Notes under the pieces: generated by a model
The model's input: the letters and a program-made list of their open reading frames with translations, nothing else
Told to the model about the DNA's origin: nothing
Database searches by the model: none
From: Pseudomonas gingeri
Lineage (GTDB): Bacteria; Pseudomonadota; Gammaproteobacteria; Pseudomonadales; Pseudomonadaceae
DNA length: 64,000 bases
Assembly (NCBI RefSeq): GCF_013385635.1
Contig: NZ_JACAPR010000010.1
Span: forward strand, 62,001-126,000
Reading direction: 5' to 3'
Made by a program: the position numbers and the translations under genes
Shown: piece after piece, positions 40,168 to 50,446 of the stretch
Position numbering within the stretch: the first letter of the stretch is position 1
Layout of the letters: each line of letters starts with the position of its first letter

Positions 40168-41016
40168 ATGGAAATCGGTCTGCGCGAGTGGCTGATCGTC
40201 ATCGGCATCATTGTCATTGCCGGTATTCTTTTTGATGGCTGGCGCCGGATGCGCGGCGGCAAGGGCAAGCTCAAGTTTCGTCTGGATCGCAGCTTCTCGA
40301 ATCTGCCGGACGACGACTCCAGTGCCGAATTGCTGGGGCCGCCCCGTGTGCTGGAAACCCACAAGGAACCCGAGCTCGATGAGCATGATTTGCCTTCGGT
40401 GAGCATGCCGGCGCGCGAGCCTCGGGAGAAGCCGTCCAAGCGCGGCAAACGCAACAGCGAGCCGAGCCAGGGTGACCTGAATCTGAACCTGGATCTGGAA
40501 GAAGGTCCGAGTTTCAGCAGCCGTGACGACGATTTCCCGGACGAACACAAGCCGGCCGCACGCCAGGACAAGGACCAGCCAGCGGCTGAGGAAGTGCTGG
40601 TGATCAGCGTGATCAGCCGTGATGCCAACGGCTTCAAAGGCCCGGCACTGCTGCAGAACATCCTCGAAAGCGGCCTGCGTTTTGGTGAGATGGATATCTT
40701 CCATCGCCACGAAAGCATGGCCGGCAATGGCGAAGTCCTGTTCTCCATGGCCAACGCGGTCAAGCCGGGTGTATTCGATCTTGACGATATTGACCACTTC
40801 AGCACCCCGGCCGTGAGCTTCTTCCTCGGCTTGCCGGGACCGCGTTATCCGAAGCAAGCCTTCGACGTGATGGTGGCTGCTGCCCGCAAGCTGTCCCAGG
40901 AACTCAATGGCGAGCTGAAGGACGACCAGCGCAGCGTGCTGACCGCCCAGACCATCGAGCATTACCGCCAGCGTATCGTCGAGTTCGAGCGTCGTGCCCT
41001 GACCCAGAAGCGTTAA
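40168..41016 (+). CDS. zipA: cell division protein ZipA
   Basis: A 282-residue FtsZ anchor of the divisome. The N-terminus is a single transmembrane helix ([20 protein letters not shown]) followed by a basic patch. A Pro/Glu/Lys-rich charged linker covers about residues 35-145. The C-terminal globular FtsZ-binding domain ([17 protein letters not shown] to the end) is of normal size. It lies between smc and ligA, the order found across Pseudomonas. Confidence 0.96.
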   Translation: MEIGLREWLIVIGIIVIAGILFDGWRRMRGGKGKLKFRLDRSFSNLPDDDSSAELLGPPRVLETHKEPELDEHDLPSVSMPAREPREKPSKRGKRNSEPSQGDLNLNLDLEEGPSFSSRDDDFPDEHKPAARQDKDQPAAEEVLVISVISRDANGFKGPALLQNILESGLRFGEMDIFHRHESMAGNGEVLFSMANAVKPGVFDLDDIDHFSTPAVSFFLGLPGPRYPKQAFDVMVAAARKLSQELNGELKDDQRSVLTAQTIEHYRQRIVEFERRALTQKR

Positions 41017-41042
41017 GCGCCGAATTTCTTGGGCGATTTTGA

Positions 41043-43562
<2,520 letters not shown>

Positions 43563-43580
43563 AGTCCTGCATCAGCCCCC

Positions 43581-43653
43581 TGTAGGAGCCGGCTTGCCGG
43601 CGATGGCGTCCTCAAAACCGCCAAAAGCTCGCTGGCAAGCCAGGCTCCTACAG
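43581..43653. repeat. inverted REP pair
   Basis: TGTAGGAGCCGGCTTGCCGG and inverted GCTGGCAAGCCAGGCTCCTA, just after ligA. Confidence 0.88.
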
Positions 43654-43662
43654 ATTTTTCAT

Positions 43663-43694
43663 GATCGTTCCCACGCTCCAGCGTGGGAACGATC
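43663..43694. repeat. perfect GATCGTTCCCACGC hairpin
   Basis: GATCGTTCCCACGCT and AGCGTGGGAACGATC form a perfect 15-bp inverted repeat with a 2-base spacer. It is the minimal form of the longer repeats at 29199, 44970 and 45986. Confidence 0.9.
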
Positions 43695-43768
43695 TGGGTT
43701 CCGGCCTAAATGGAACCCGCTGCCACTTCCCATGATCTAGTCTTGGCAAGTCCCAGGGAGAGATCGCC

Positions 43769-44938
43769 ATGTACCGCTTCTTCGAACGTCTCAGTTCCCG
43801 CATCGCCGCGCCTTTGGCTGCCGAGCCCTCGCGCAACAGCAAGGTCTGGCATTGCCGCTGCGGCCAGTCGGTGTTCTTCCGCAACAGCCAGTGCCTGGCC
43901 TGTTCCGCTGCCCTGGGTTACGAACCCCAGGGCAGCCACCTGTCCTCCCTGCAACCGGGCCCGTACCCGGACAGCTGGCAGCTCGATGCCGACCCCGAGG
44001 CCGGTCTGTTCCGCCGCTGCGGCAACCTCGATACCGCGGCGGCCTGCAACTGGCTGATCCCCTATGCCCACAGCAGCCCCCTATGCACCGCGTGCAGCCT
44101 CAACCGCACCATCCCTGACCTGTCCGTCCCGGAAAATCCCGAGCGCTGGCGCAAGGTCGAAACCGCCAAGCGCCGCCTGGTGGCACAACTGATCACCCTC
44201 GGCCTGCAAGTCATCCCGAAAACCTGGAACGAAGAAAACGGCCTGGCCTTCGACTTCGTCGGTGTCGACCTGGAAGGCAAATCGCCAATGACCGGCCACG
44301 CCAATGGCCTGATCACCCTCGATATCAAGGAGGCCGACGATGCCCACCGGGAAAAGGTCCGGGTACAGATGCGCGAACCGTACCGCACCTTGCTCGGCCA
44401 TTTCCGCCATGAAGTCGGGCATTACTACTGGGACCGGCTGATTGCCAACGACCAGTGGCTGGAACCGTTTCGCGGCCTGTTCGGCGACGAGCGCGCGAGC
44501 TACGCCGACGCACTGGAGCGCCACTACCAGAACGGCGCACCGGCGGACTGGCAGCAGCGCTACGTCAGCGCCTACGCCACCATGCACCCCTGGGAAGACT
44601 GGGCGGAAACCTGGGCGCACTACCTGCACATGATGGACGCGGTGGACACGGCGCTGGGCTTCGGCATGAGCGCCCGCGAATCGGACTTCGACTACCAGCC
44701 GTTCCCCACCAGCGTGCTCTATGACCCGCAGCATCCGGAAGGCCCGGCGTTCCTGTCCTTCGTCAACGCCTGGATCGAACTGGCGGGCATGCTCAACGAA
44801 CTGTCCCGCAGCATGGGCCAACCGGATTTCTACCCCTTTGTCCTGCCGCCGGCGACCATCGCCAAACTGCACTTTATCCACCTGGTGATCCAGGAGGAGG
44901 GTGGTCGGGCGGATGAGGTGTTGCAGCTTGCGCCTTGA
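43769..44938 (+). CDS. putative zinc-dependent metallopeptidase (Peptidase_Mx-like)
   Basis: A 389-residue cytosolic protein with no signal peptide. An N-terminal zinc-ribbon-like part has Cys pairs (HCRCGQ, CLACSAA and CTAC). A HEVGHYYW motif (HExxH class) at about residue 212 is followed by the downstream acidic WAETWAHYLH segment that likely gives the third ligand. This layout matches the Pseudomonas family annotated as putative zinc-binding metallopeptidase. Substrate and role are unknown. It lies alone between two repeat clusters. Confidence 0.82.
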   Translation: MYRFFERLSSRIAAPLAAEPSRNSKVWHCRCGQSVFFRNSQCLACSAALGYEPQGSHLSSLQPGPYPDSWQLDADPEAGLFRRCGNLDTAAACNWLIPYAHSSPLCTACSLNRTIPDLSVPENPERWRKVETAKRRLVAQLITLGLQVIPKTWNEENGLAFDFVGVDLEGKSPMTGHANGLITLDIKEADDAHREKVRVQMREPYRTLLGHFRHEVGHYYWDRLIANDQWLEPFRGLFGDERASYADALERHYQNGAPADWQQRYVSAYATMHPWEDWAETWAHYLHMMDAVDTALGFGMSARESDFDYQPFPTSVLYDPQHPEGPAFLSFVNAWIELAGMLNELSRSMGQPDFYPFVLPPATIAKLHFIHLVIQEEGGRADEVLQLAP

Positions 44939-44969
44939 GTGAAGGCTGTTTGCTTAATCTCCTGTATTT

Positions 44970-45076
44970 GATCGTTCCCACGCTCCGCGTGGTAACGCTT
45001 CCCTGGGCGCTCTGCGTCCGCTGTTGTGACGCAGAGCGTCACGGGCTGCATTCCCACGCGGAGCATGGGAACGATC
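44970..45076. repeat. long palindromic repeat, GATCGTTCCCACGC family
   Basis: GATCGTTCCCACGCTCCGCG to CACGCGGAGCATGGGAACGA with internal GCTCTGCGTC / GACGCAGAGC palindromes, closely related to the copy at 29199. Confidence 0.85.
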
Positions 45077-45295
45077 GGATGTGTGCGTTTACACCGTGGT
45101 TGCAGGCATGGACCGATTGTCCGGGGGAAGGCTTCAGTGGGGGCGTGCTCACCAGCATCCACTCGATGAATGGTGTGATGTTGTCGAAAGATCTCTTTCC
45201 CTTGCCTGAAGTTTCCTAGAAAATCCCAGCCCGTTGCGTCTGCTCTGGCTGGGTACTAGTCTGCGTCTTGTCACCGCAAATTCGGTGATACGGAC

Positions 45296-45517
45296 GTGCA
45301 AGTCCGGACCGCAAGATCAGACGCACTGATTCATCCTGCACCTTCAGGCATTTTCATGTTTGAGGTTCGTGTTATGGCGGCTGTGCGTGGGAGATCTTCG
45401 GGATCTGCCGGGTTTCCTATCTTGCCCCGGTCTTGCACACCTGCGTACAGCTGCCACCCTAACTCGCGTGCAAGCGGACGGGTGATGGCTCCCATCCAGC
45501 AAGCTAGGACTATCGCC
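45296..45517 (+). promoter_or_regulatory. structured leader of the DUF6124-type gene
   Basis: The 220 bp before the frameshifted gene holds small hairpins: TCACCG/CGGTGA just upstream (about 45270) and AGATC-TTCGG-GATCT at about 45391. It also has the phrase CTGCGTACAGCTGCCACCC. I recall similar leaders before several members of this gene family in Pseudomonas, which suggests a conserved 5' untranslated element. That recall could not be verified here. Confidence 0.35.
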
Positions 45518-45833
45518 ATGTTCAAGATCACCCCAACCCCCCCCAACCGAAAACCTGTCATCCCCTGCAAGTCGCCAGGCTGTCGACCGCGCTTTTGCCC
45601 TCTACGAAGCTTCCTCGACCACCAATCGACACCGCCAGCGCGAGCCGTTGAACGCCGAAGACTCTCTGGTTCAAATCGACGAAATCCTCCAGTCCGCATC
45701 GGCGACCGCCTACGAATGCGCGGACCAGATGCAAGGTTCCGCGCGTAAACTGGCCTTGGCCGTTGTGCATCTGGTCGATCTGGCCCAGGTCCGGGTCGAC
45801 GAATTGCTGGCAGCACAAGCGGCAACGGCCTGA
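45518..45833 (+). pseudogene. DUF6124-type gene with frameshift at a C8 tract
   Basis: Frame one starts MFKITPTPPN, the usual start of the small Pseudomonas DUF6124 proteins, but runs into unrelated sequence. Removing one C from the run of eight at 45537-45544 joins it to the downstream frame. That frame then reads SRQAVDRAFALYEAS, LNAEDSLVQIDEILQSAS and ends VRVDELLAAQAATA at 45833, about 104 residues and family-like throughout. It may be a real null allele, a phase-variable tract, or a sequencing error in the homopolymer. The function of the family is unknown. Confidence 0.75.
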
Positions 45834-45886
45834 CCCACAACCCCTTCAGGAGCGCACTGCTGCTCACTGAAGGCCGACATAGTTCC

Positions 45887-45951
45887 TGTGGGAGCCGAGC
45901 TTGCTCGCGAAGAGGACCTGGAGGCCGCTAAAAGCTTCGCGGGCAAGCACC
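45887..45951. repeat. degenerate REP pair
   Basis: CTGTGGGAGCCGAGCTTGCT and an inverted GCTTCGCGGGCAAGCACCGC, about 30 bp apart. Confidence 0.7.
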
Positions 45952-45985
45952 GCTTGATCATTCCCACACGCAGCAAAGGAATTCA

Positions 45986-46194
45986 GATCGTTCCCACGCT
46001 CTGCGCTCATCGTTCTACACAAGTCCCACTGAATAAATGCAGCCCACTGTGGCCAACCCCGCTTTCCGGGCTCCTCAGGACTTGTGTAGAACGATGAGCG
46101 CTCTGCGTGGGCATGCAGCCCGTGATGCTCCGCGTTACAAGAGCGGACGCGGAGCGTCCAGGCAGGCGTTACCACGCGGAGCGTGGGAACGATC
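45986..46194. repeat. GATCGTTCCCACGC-family repeat interrupted by a small insertion
   Basis: The outer ends GATCGTTCCCACGCTCTGCG and GCGGAGCGTGGGAACGATC match the uninterrupted copy at 29199. A 93-bp element plus a duplicated 9-mer is inserted after CGCTCTGCG. Removing it restores CACGCTCTGCGTGGGCATGC, the expected repeat. Confidence 0.85.
46006..46098. mobile_element. 93-bp MITE-like element with 21-bp terminal inverted repeats
   Basis: Left end CTCATCGTTCTACACAAGTC and right end GACTTGTGTAGAACGATGAG are perfect inverted repeats that extend to 21 bp. The element is flanked by the 9-bp direct duplication CGCTCTGCG (45997-46005 and 46099-46107). The 50-bp middle has no coding capacity. It is inserted in a chromosomal palindromic repeat. 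Movement would need a transposase supplied elsewhere. The family cannot be named from this sequence alone. Confidence 0.82.
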
Positions 46195-46259
46195 GGCGGT
46201 GCGCTGAGCAACGCAGACAAGTGCTTGAGCCCCATCGAATTTTTATCGGCGCCTGGCGG

Positions 46260-46287
46260 TTGTAACTTCTCGTTATCTAGGTACAAT
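46260..46287 (+). promoter_or_regulatory. promoter of the 4.5S RNA gene
   Basis: A -35 TTGTAA at 46260-46265 and a -10 TACAAT at 46282-46287 are spaced 16 bp apart, upstream of the SRP RNA and followed by a GC-rich discriminator. Confidence 0.65.
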
Positions 46288-46310
46288 GGCGCGGCTCGCT
46301 GCCAGGCGAG

Positions 46311-46440
46311 CGTCGTTATGGTGACCCCATCGGTCCCCCCGCAACGATTACCCGTTAACCTGGTCAGGCCCGGAAGGGAGCAGCCACAGCGGGAACATTG
46401 TGTGCCGGGGTGTGGCTGGTGGGGTTGCCTCCATAACGCC
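46311..46440 (+). ncRNA. ffs: 4.5S signal recognition particle RNA
   Basis: The apical SRP signature GGTCAGGCCCGGAAGGGAGC plus AGCC (46362-46385) is present, with flanking strands that fold into the long 4.5S hairpin. The outermost pairing is GTTATGG (46315-46321) with CCATAAC (46431-46437), and CGGTCCCCCCGCAACG opposes the GTGTGCCGGGGTGTGG strand. The RNA joins Ffh to target ribosomes making membrane proteins to FtsY. Exact mature ends are estimated. In Pseudomonas this gene usually lies close to dnaX, but here about 14 kb separates them. Confidence 0.93.
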
Positions 46441-46507
46441 TCCTGCTAAACCCTATCTCCCGCATATCGAATAAAGTGCCGAATCAAGATCAGCGCTTCA
46501 TTTTGCC

Positions 46508-46954
46508 ATGCCCGGTTTTTCTCTCCTCCAGCTATCCAGCGTGGGGGCCAAGGCCGTGTTCCCCGGCGGATCCCTGCATCACGCAACGAAATGGGGTATC
46601 GAAGTGGAGGTGAGGGTCTTTGGCATCGGCTGCACGCTGGTCGAGCCGGGTGGCGCCCGTACCCGGTTCCGCTATGGCAGTGCCAGGCTCGGACCGAAGA
46701 ATGACGCCTACGATGTTTCGCCCGCCAGCTATGCCCGGAGGATGATCGAGGATGGCACCGTCATGCCGATCGGCGACCCGGCAAAAATGGTCCGGCTGAT
46801 GATCGAAAGCGTCGATCAACACCCCGCGCCGAAGCGACTGGCGCTGGGCAGCGATTCGTTCATGGTGATGCACAAGCAGCTTAGTGAGCGCCTGGCGGAA
46901 CTGGAGGCACAGCGAGGCCTGGCCTTTTCGACCGATTGGGTTGGGCAGCTCTAG
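46508..46954 (+). pseudogene. remnant of a short-chain dehydrogenase
   Basis: The 148-residue open frame resembles only the C-terminal half of an SDR. It lacks the whole N-terminal cofactor fold. The catalytic Tyr of YxxxK is His (SLHHATKWGIE), and the helix between WGIE and FGIGCTLVEPGGART is shortened as if by internal deletion. The tail ends in KQLSERLAEL. It lies between the 4.5S gene and the microcin cluster. A functional protein is very unlikely. Confidence 0.75.
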
Positions 46955-46996
46955 GCGCGCATTTGATGCGGCAAGTCAGGATTTCGGCGTGTCGCT

Positions 46997-47701
46997 TCAG
47001 AAAGCCGCGGCTTTTATGAAGGCTTCATCCAGCGACTTTGTATCATGGGCTTGCATAAAAGCTTGGCGGCTGCCAAATCGGTTGAACTGCTTTTGGCTCA
47101 ACATATAAAAATAGTTGCAGTGATCAACAATTTCATCAACGTTATGTGAGGAAATCAGAATGGCAGTGCCGCTGCTTGCCGCCCCGTGCAGGCACTGCCA
47201 GATATAGTGACGAAACTCCGGATCGACGCCAGCCGTGGGCTCATCCAAGATGATGAAATCTGCGCCTAATGATAAAAGCGAAAGTGTAAAAAACCATCGT
47301 TTTTCGCCATAACTGCATAAGGCTGACTTTTTTCTCCATATTTCTTTATAGCGATTTATGACGCTGGGACTCCATTGTGAAAGCTTATCCAGTACTTGTA
47401 TCTGAGTGTTGTGTGTTGAAGAGCAAAGCAGGTTGGTCATTTTGAATATGTCGAACATTCGTAAGGCAGGTGGTGTCATTAACGTCTGAGACAGGTAAAG
47501 CTCCTTTGAGAAACCATTTTTTATAGTTCCACCGGAGGGGTGCTTCAGTTTGCAAATGATATCAAAGAGTGTTGTTTTTCCAGACCCGTTTGGGCCGAGT
47601 ACCCCGATAATGGTTCCAGGCTGTACACTCAGTGTTGCACCTTCAAAAATTACCTTGTCACCATATCGGAAAAATAATGAATCTATCTCGAGATTTTTCA
47701 T
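46997..47701 (-). CDS. mcbF: ABC transporter ATP-binding protein, McbF-like (peptide export)
   Basis: A 234-residue ABC ATPase. Walker A is GPNGSGKT (residues 36-43), Walker B FIILDEPTAGVD (about 149-160), and the H-loop is in LISSHNVDE. The signature motif is degenerate, CSYGEKR (about 129-135) where LSGGQ is usual. It overlaps the permease stop codon by one base (TGATG) and is the last gene of the microcin-type operon. McbE/McbF in microcin B17 export the mature peptide and give partial immunity. Codon use is AT-rich like the rest of the cluster. The symbol is given by analogy. Confidence 0.85.
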   Translation of the reverse strand: MKNLEIDSLFFRYGDKVIFEGATLSVQPGTIIGVLGPNGSGKTTLFDIICKLKHPSGGTIKNGFSKELYLSQTLMTPPALRMFDIFKMTNLLCSSTHNTQIQVLDKLSQWSPSVINRYKEIWRKKSALCSYGEKRWFFTLSLLSLGADFIILDEPTAGVDPEFRHYIWQCLHGAASSGTAILISSHNVDEIVDHCNYFYMLSQKQFNRFGSRQAFMQAHDTKSLDEAFIKAAAF

Positions 47702-48444
47702 CAGTAACGGCTCCAGATAGGGTTTATGCGCAAAAACCTGATAGCTATTAATAAGCTCGAAATAAATATTGGCAAGATTGATAGTGTAAGGTTTATTTTG
47801 GCTTGTAAGCCATGCTTGATCAGTTCGGTTGCGTGTACTAATGGGTTGCCAAGGTTTACGGTGTGAAGCAGAAAATTTGTTGAAAGCGAATTTGAAATGC
47901 CAAGGATCAGTGTGCAGAACGAAAAAATAGAGAAAAGAGTGTTGGTATTCTGGAAATTTATAGGAAGTAAGCTAAAGAAGATTCCGATTGAGCAAAATAA
48001 TAAGTAGCAGATATAGAATTTTGAAATTATGTTCAACAGTTCCAGAAGTGAGTAGGCGCCAAATGGCAGGCGTGTGGCAAGATAGAAAACGCTACAGTAA
48101 ATTATAGCGATTACTGAATAGGCAAGGGTTTGTGCCAGAATAAAGACAAGCTTTGCTTCATGGTTATAAATAAAGGATCGAATGTAACCGCTTTCTCGAC
48201 GACCTATGATGTAAAAGGAAAATCCGAACAAGGCAACACTTGAAGAGATGTAGGCGTAGAACCAGGCTGTGTGTTCTGTATAATCCCCTGAGAGTAACTC
48301 TAATCTGCCTCTGGATAAGGCCAGGAGATAAAAGGCTGCGCATGGTGAAATAATAATCCAGAATAAGGAGATGGGCTCCTTGAGTTGTTCTTTTATGAAT
48401 AGCCATGCCAAACGACTTGAGCGATAATAAAGTCGGGTTTTCAT
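47701..48444 (-). CDS. mcbE: ABC-2 type permease, McbE-like
   Basis: A 247-residue inner-membrane protein with about six hydrophobic segments, for example EPISLFWIIISPCAAFYLLA, AWFYAYISSSVALFGFSFYI and SILPIFISSLLIAI. Its length matches the permease of microcin B17 (about 240). It starts 11 bases after the YcaO stop and overlaps the ATPase start by one base. Export of the azole peptide from the producing cell, also acting as self-protection, is inferred from position and pairing with the ATPase. Sequence identity to McbE was not measured. Confidence 0.82.
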   Translation of the reverse strand: MKTRLYYRSSRLAWLFIKEQLKEPISLFWIIISPCAAFYLLALSRGRLELLSGDYTEHTAWFYAYISSSVALFGFSFYIIGRRESGYIRSFIYNHEAKLVFILAQTLAYSVIAIIYCSVFYLATRLPFGAYSLLELLNIISKFYICYLLFCSIGIFFSLLPINFQNTNTLFSIFSFCTLILGISNSLSTNFLLHTVNLGNPLVHATELIKHGLQAKINLTLSILPIFISSLLIAIRFLRINPIWSRY

Positions 48445-48455
48445 CGATCTGTCCT

Positions 48456-49655
48456 TTATGGGAATGGGACCATCACCGCTTTTCGTGCCGGGATGATGTC
48501 CTGTTGGAAGTCGGATGAATATTTGTTATTTGTGTTTATATTCTTTGAGTTATCCATGTGAGTGAACAGGTCTGGTGAAATGAATTTACTCGTCGTGCAA
48601 ATGCTGCCGTCCAATAGGTGTGTATTTGTATAAAGGTAACCAAGTATATTTTGCTCTATAATAGCTTGCCTGATGCCGTTGAAGTTGAATGAATGGTTTG
48701 TATGTTTTTTGTTGTCGTTAGTTATTATGTAGGTGCTCATGGTTTTAAATGTTTCATAGCTGTTGCAGTTCAGGAAATGCTTTATATACGGATCGTGAAG
48801 TTCGTGTGGTTGTCCATTTATGCTTGAGAATAAATTTATAAATCGAAAGGTTTGCCATAGTTCGTTGGTTGCTTTTTCTAAAGCAATTGCTTCGGTTTCG
48901 GCATAAGATAATCCTGCGCAATATAGTACATTGTGAGATTTGTTTTTCTGTCCGTACACCACAAGCAAGCATTTCCCCGGGAATCTGTTGTCGGATATAT
49001 CAAGGGCTATAAGCTCTCCGGATTTGCATAGTACTTCGTGTAGTCTGGTTGTGGTGTGATTGCTTAAGCGTTTTATTATTTCAACGGCCCCCAATACGGC
49101 AGAGCTTTTTTTTGTAAGCCAGAATCTTGATAAAAATTGCCGTTCTAAACTTTCTTTCAGTGCGCCGAGCATAGATTCCTCGGCACTCCAGTGAAAGCTA
49201 CAGCCGCAGGTGTCTCGTGACGGATAAATTTCATTGTCGCTACCTAGATTTAATGAACTTAGAGAGATGCATGCCGTTGGGATATAGCAAGGAGCGAAAT
49301 CGGAGAGTCTTGATACTTTTGTTAGCTTATATCTATGTGATATTAATTCAGGGGTTTTAAGGTTTTTTGAATTTGTCTGACGAAATGCTTTAATAAAGGA
49401 TTTTACCTCTTTGGCGGAAAGGCTGCTGGAAAGGGTGCCTTCTAAATGTTGAGGGATATCTATGTAAAAGTGGCGCCTTTCAAAGTACTCTCCTATGGCG
49501 GATTTTATAGCACTAGAACCTGAGCCTATTCCGGATCCAGCATTCAAGTAAAAATCAGATGCTTCGGCCACTGCCGGGACGTCTAGAGTAGCAGAAGGTT
49601 GATAGCATATTTTGTTGGGAAGGGCGGTTCCAAAATCATTATTTATAATATTCAT
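48456..49655 (-). CDS. mcbD: YcaO-domain cyclodehydratase, McbD-like
   Basis: A 399-residue ATP-dependent enzyme, close to microcin B17 McbD (396). It activates the peptide backbone amide so that Ser and Cys of the precursor close to oxazoline and thiazoline rings. YcaO ATP-site motifs are visible: GSGIGSGSSAIKSAIGEYFE (about 39-58), GALKESLERQF and ALEKATNELWQTFRF. The C-terminus ends in VPFP, a Pro-rich end as in many YcaO enzymes. The ATG at 49655 makes an ATGA overlap with the dehydrogenase stop; an earlier in-frame ATG would create a 100-base overlap and is rejected. AT-rich codons. Confidence 0.9.
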   Translation of the reverse strand: MNIINNDFGTALPNKICYQPSATLDVPAVAEASDFYLNAGSGIGSGSSAIKSAIGEYFERRHFYIDIPQHLEGTLSSSLSAKEVKSFIKAFRQTNSKNLKTPELISHRYKLTKVSRLSDFAPCYIPTACISLSSLNLGSDNEIYPSRDTCGCSFHWSAEESMLGALKESLERQFLSRFWLTKKSSAVLGAVEIIKRLSNHTTTRLHEVLCKSGELIALDISDNRFPGKCLLVVYGQKNKSHNVLYCAGLSYAETEAIALEKATNELWQTFRFINLFSSINGQPHELHDPYIKHFLNCNSYETFKTMSTYIITNDNKKHTNHSFNFNGIRQAIIEQNILGYLYTNTHLLDGSICTTSKFISPDLFTHMDNSKNINTNNKYSSDFQQDIIPARKAVMVPFP

Positions 49656-50446
49656 TTTCTGGATCCAATGAGATGGCAGCAAATTGGCGAAAATAAGGCC
49701 GGGTTCAGTCCTATTGCTTTGGATAGCATATGATCCGTGTAGCCAGTCCATAATCTACAATTCAATCCAAGGTCAGCCGCTTGGAGTTCTATCAGCATGT
49801 AGATTGAACCTGCTTCCATTAGGGCTAGGCGGTACCCACGATATCTATATTTGAATGTGGTTTTAGGGAGATAAGCCACGTAAATTAGTGCAATGCTAGG
49901 GCTGCCAATGTTTTTAAAGTTGGATAATATTGTTTTTCTTAAGTGCTGCGCACTACAGTTGGTTGGCAAGATTTCAAAGGATTTTGACGCTGGTAGAAGG
50001 TGTAAAATTTTTTGAGGGTACGGCCAGTCTTCATTTTTTTCATCTAATGAGCATATAAACGTCTCTATTGGATAGAGTGCTCCCCCACTCGGGTAGTTTC
50101 TTTTTTTGGGGTTTGAGTTTTTTGTCAAAAGTGGAGCTACCAACCGTTGAACAGTTGAAAATTCCAGTTCTGAATTTTCAAAAAAATCGCATGATTCATT
50201 TCTATTGAATGTGTTTGTTTTTTTTATGTTGTCAGGTAGGTGGTGTGTTAGATCCAAATCTGGATAGAGGCTTAATTCGTTCGCAGATAAAATGTTGAGT
50301 TGTTCTTCGGTTAGCTGGTGTAGATAGCTGGTTTGCTCGAATGCTTCATGAATTGTATAGTTTCCCTTGTTGTGAAAGTTTTGTACTTCTTCAAATACTT
50401 TTTGGTCAATGAATTTTAGATAATAATCGTGAGGTATGGTTTTCAT
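49652..50446 (-). CDS. mcbC: FMN-dependent azoline dehydrogenase, McbC-like
   Basis: A 264-residue nitroreductase-fold protein of the SagB/McbC type, which oxidises azolines to aromatic azoles with FMN. NYPSGGALYPIETFI is the FMN-site signature. The later stretch RYRGYRLALMEAGSIYMLIE, then AADLGLNCRLW, is typical of the family and carries the catalytic Tyr region. The ATG at 50446 overlaps the upstream stop (ATGA); an in-frame GTG eight codons earlier is less likely. It lies between the McbB-like and YcaO genes, the same order as mcbBCD. Confidence 0.9.
   Translation of the reverse strand: MKTIPHDYYLKFIDQKVFEEVQNFHNKGNYTIHEAFEQTSYLHQLTEEQLNILSANELSLYPDLDLTHHLPDNIKKTNTFNRNESCDFFENSELEFSTVQRLVAPLLTKNSNPKKRNYPSGGALYPIETFICSLDEKNEDWPYPQKILHLLPASKSFEILPTNCSAQHLRKTILSNFKNIGSPSIALIYVAYLPKTTFKYRYRGYRLALMEAGSIYMLIELQAADLGLNCRLWTGYTDHMLSKAIGLNPALFSPICCHLIGSRK

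Noticed and set aside
49656..49751. Longer start for the YcaO protein (ATG at 49751)
   Set aside because: It would overlap the dehydrogenase gene by 100 bp. The ATG at 49655 gives an ATGA overlap like the previous junction and a length close to McbD.
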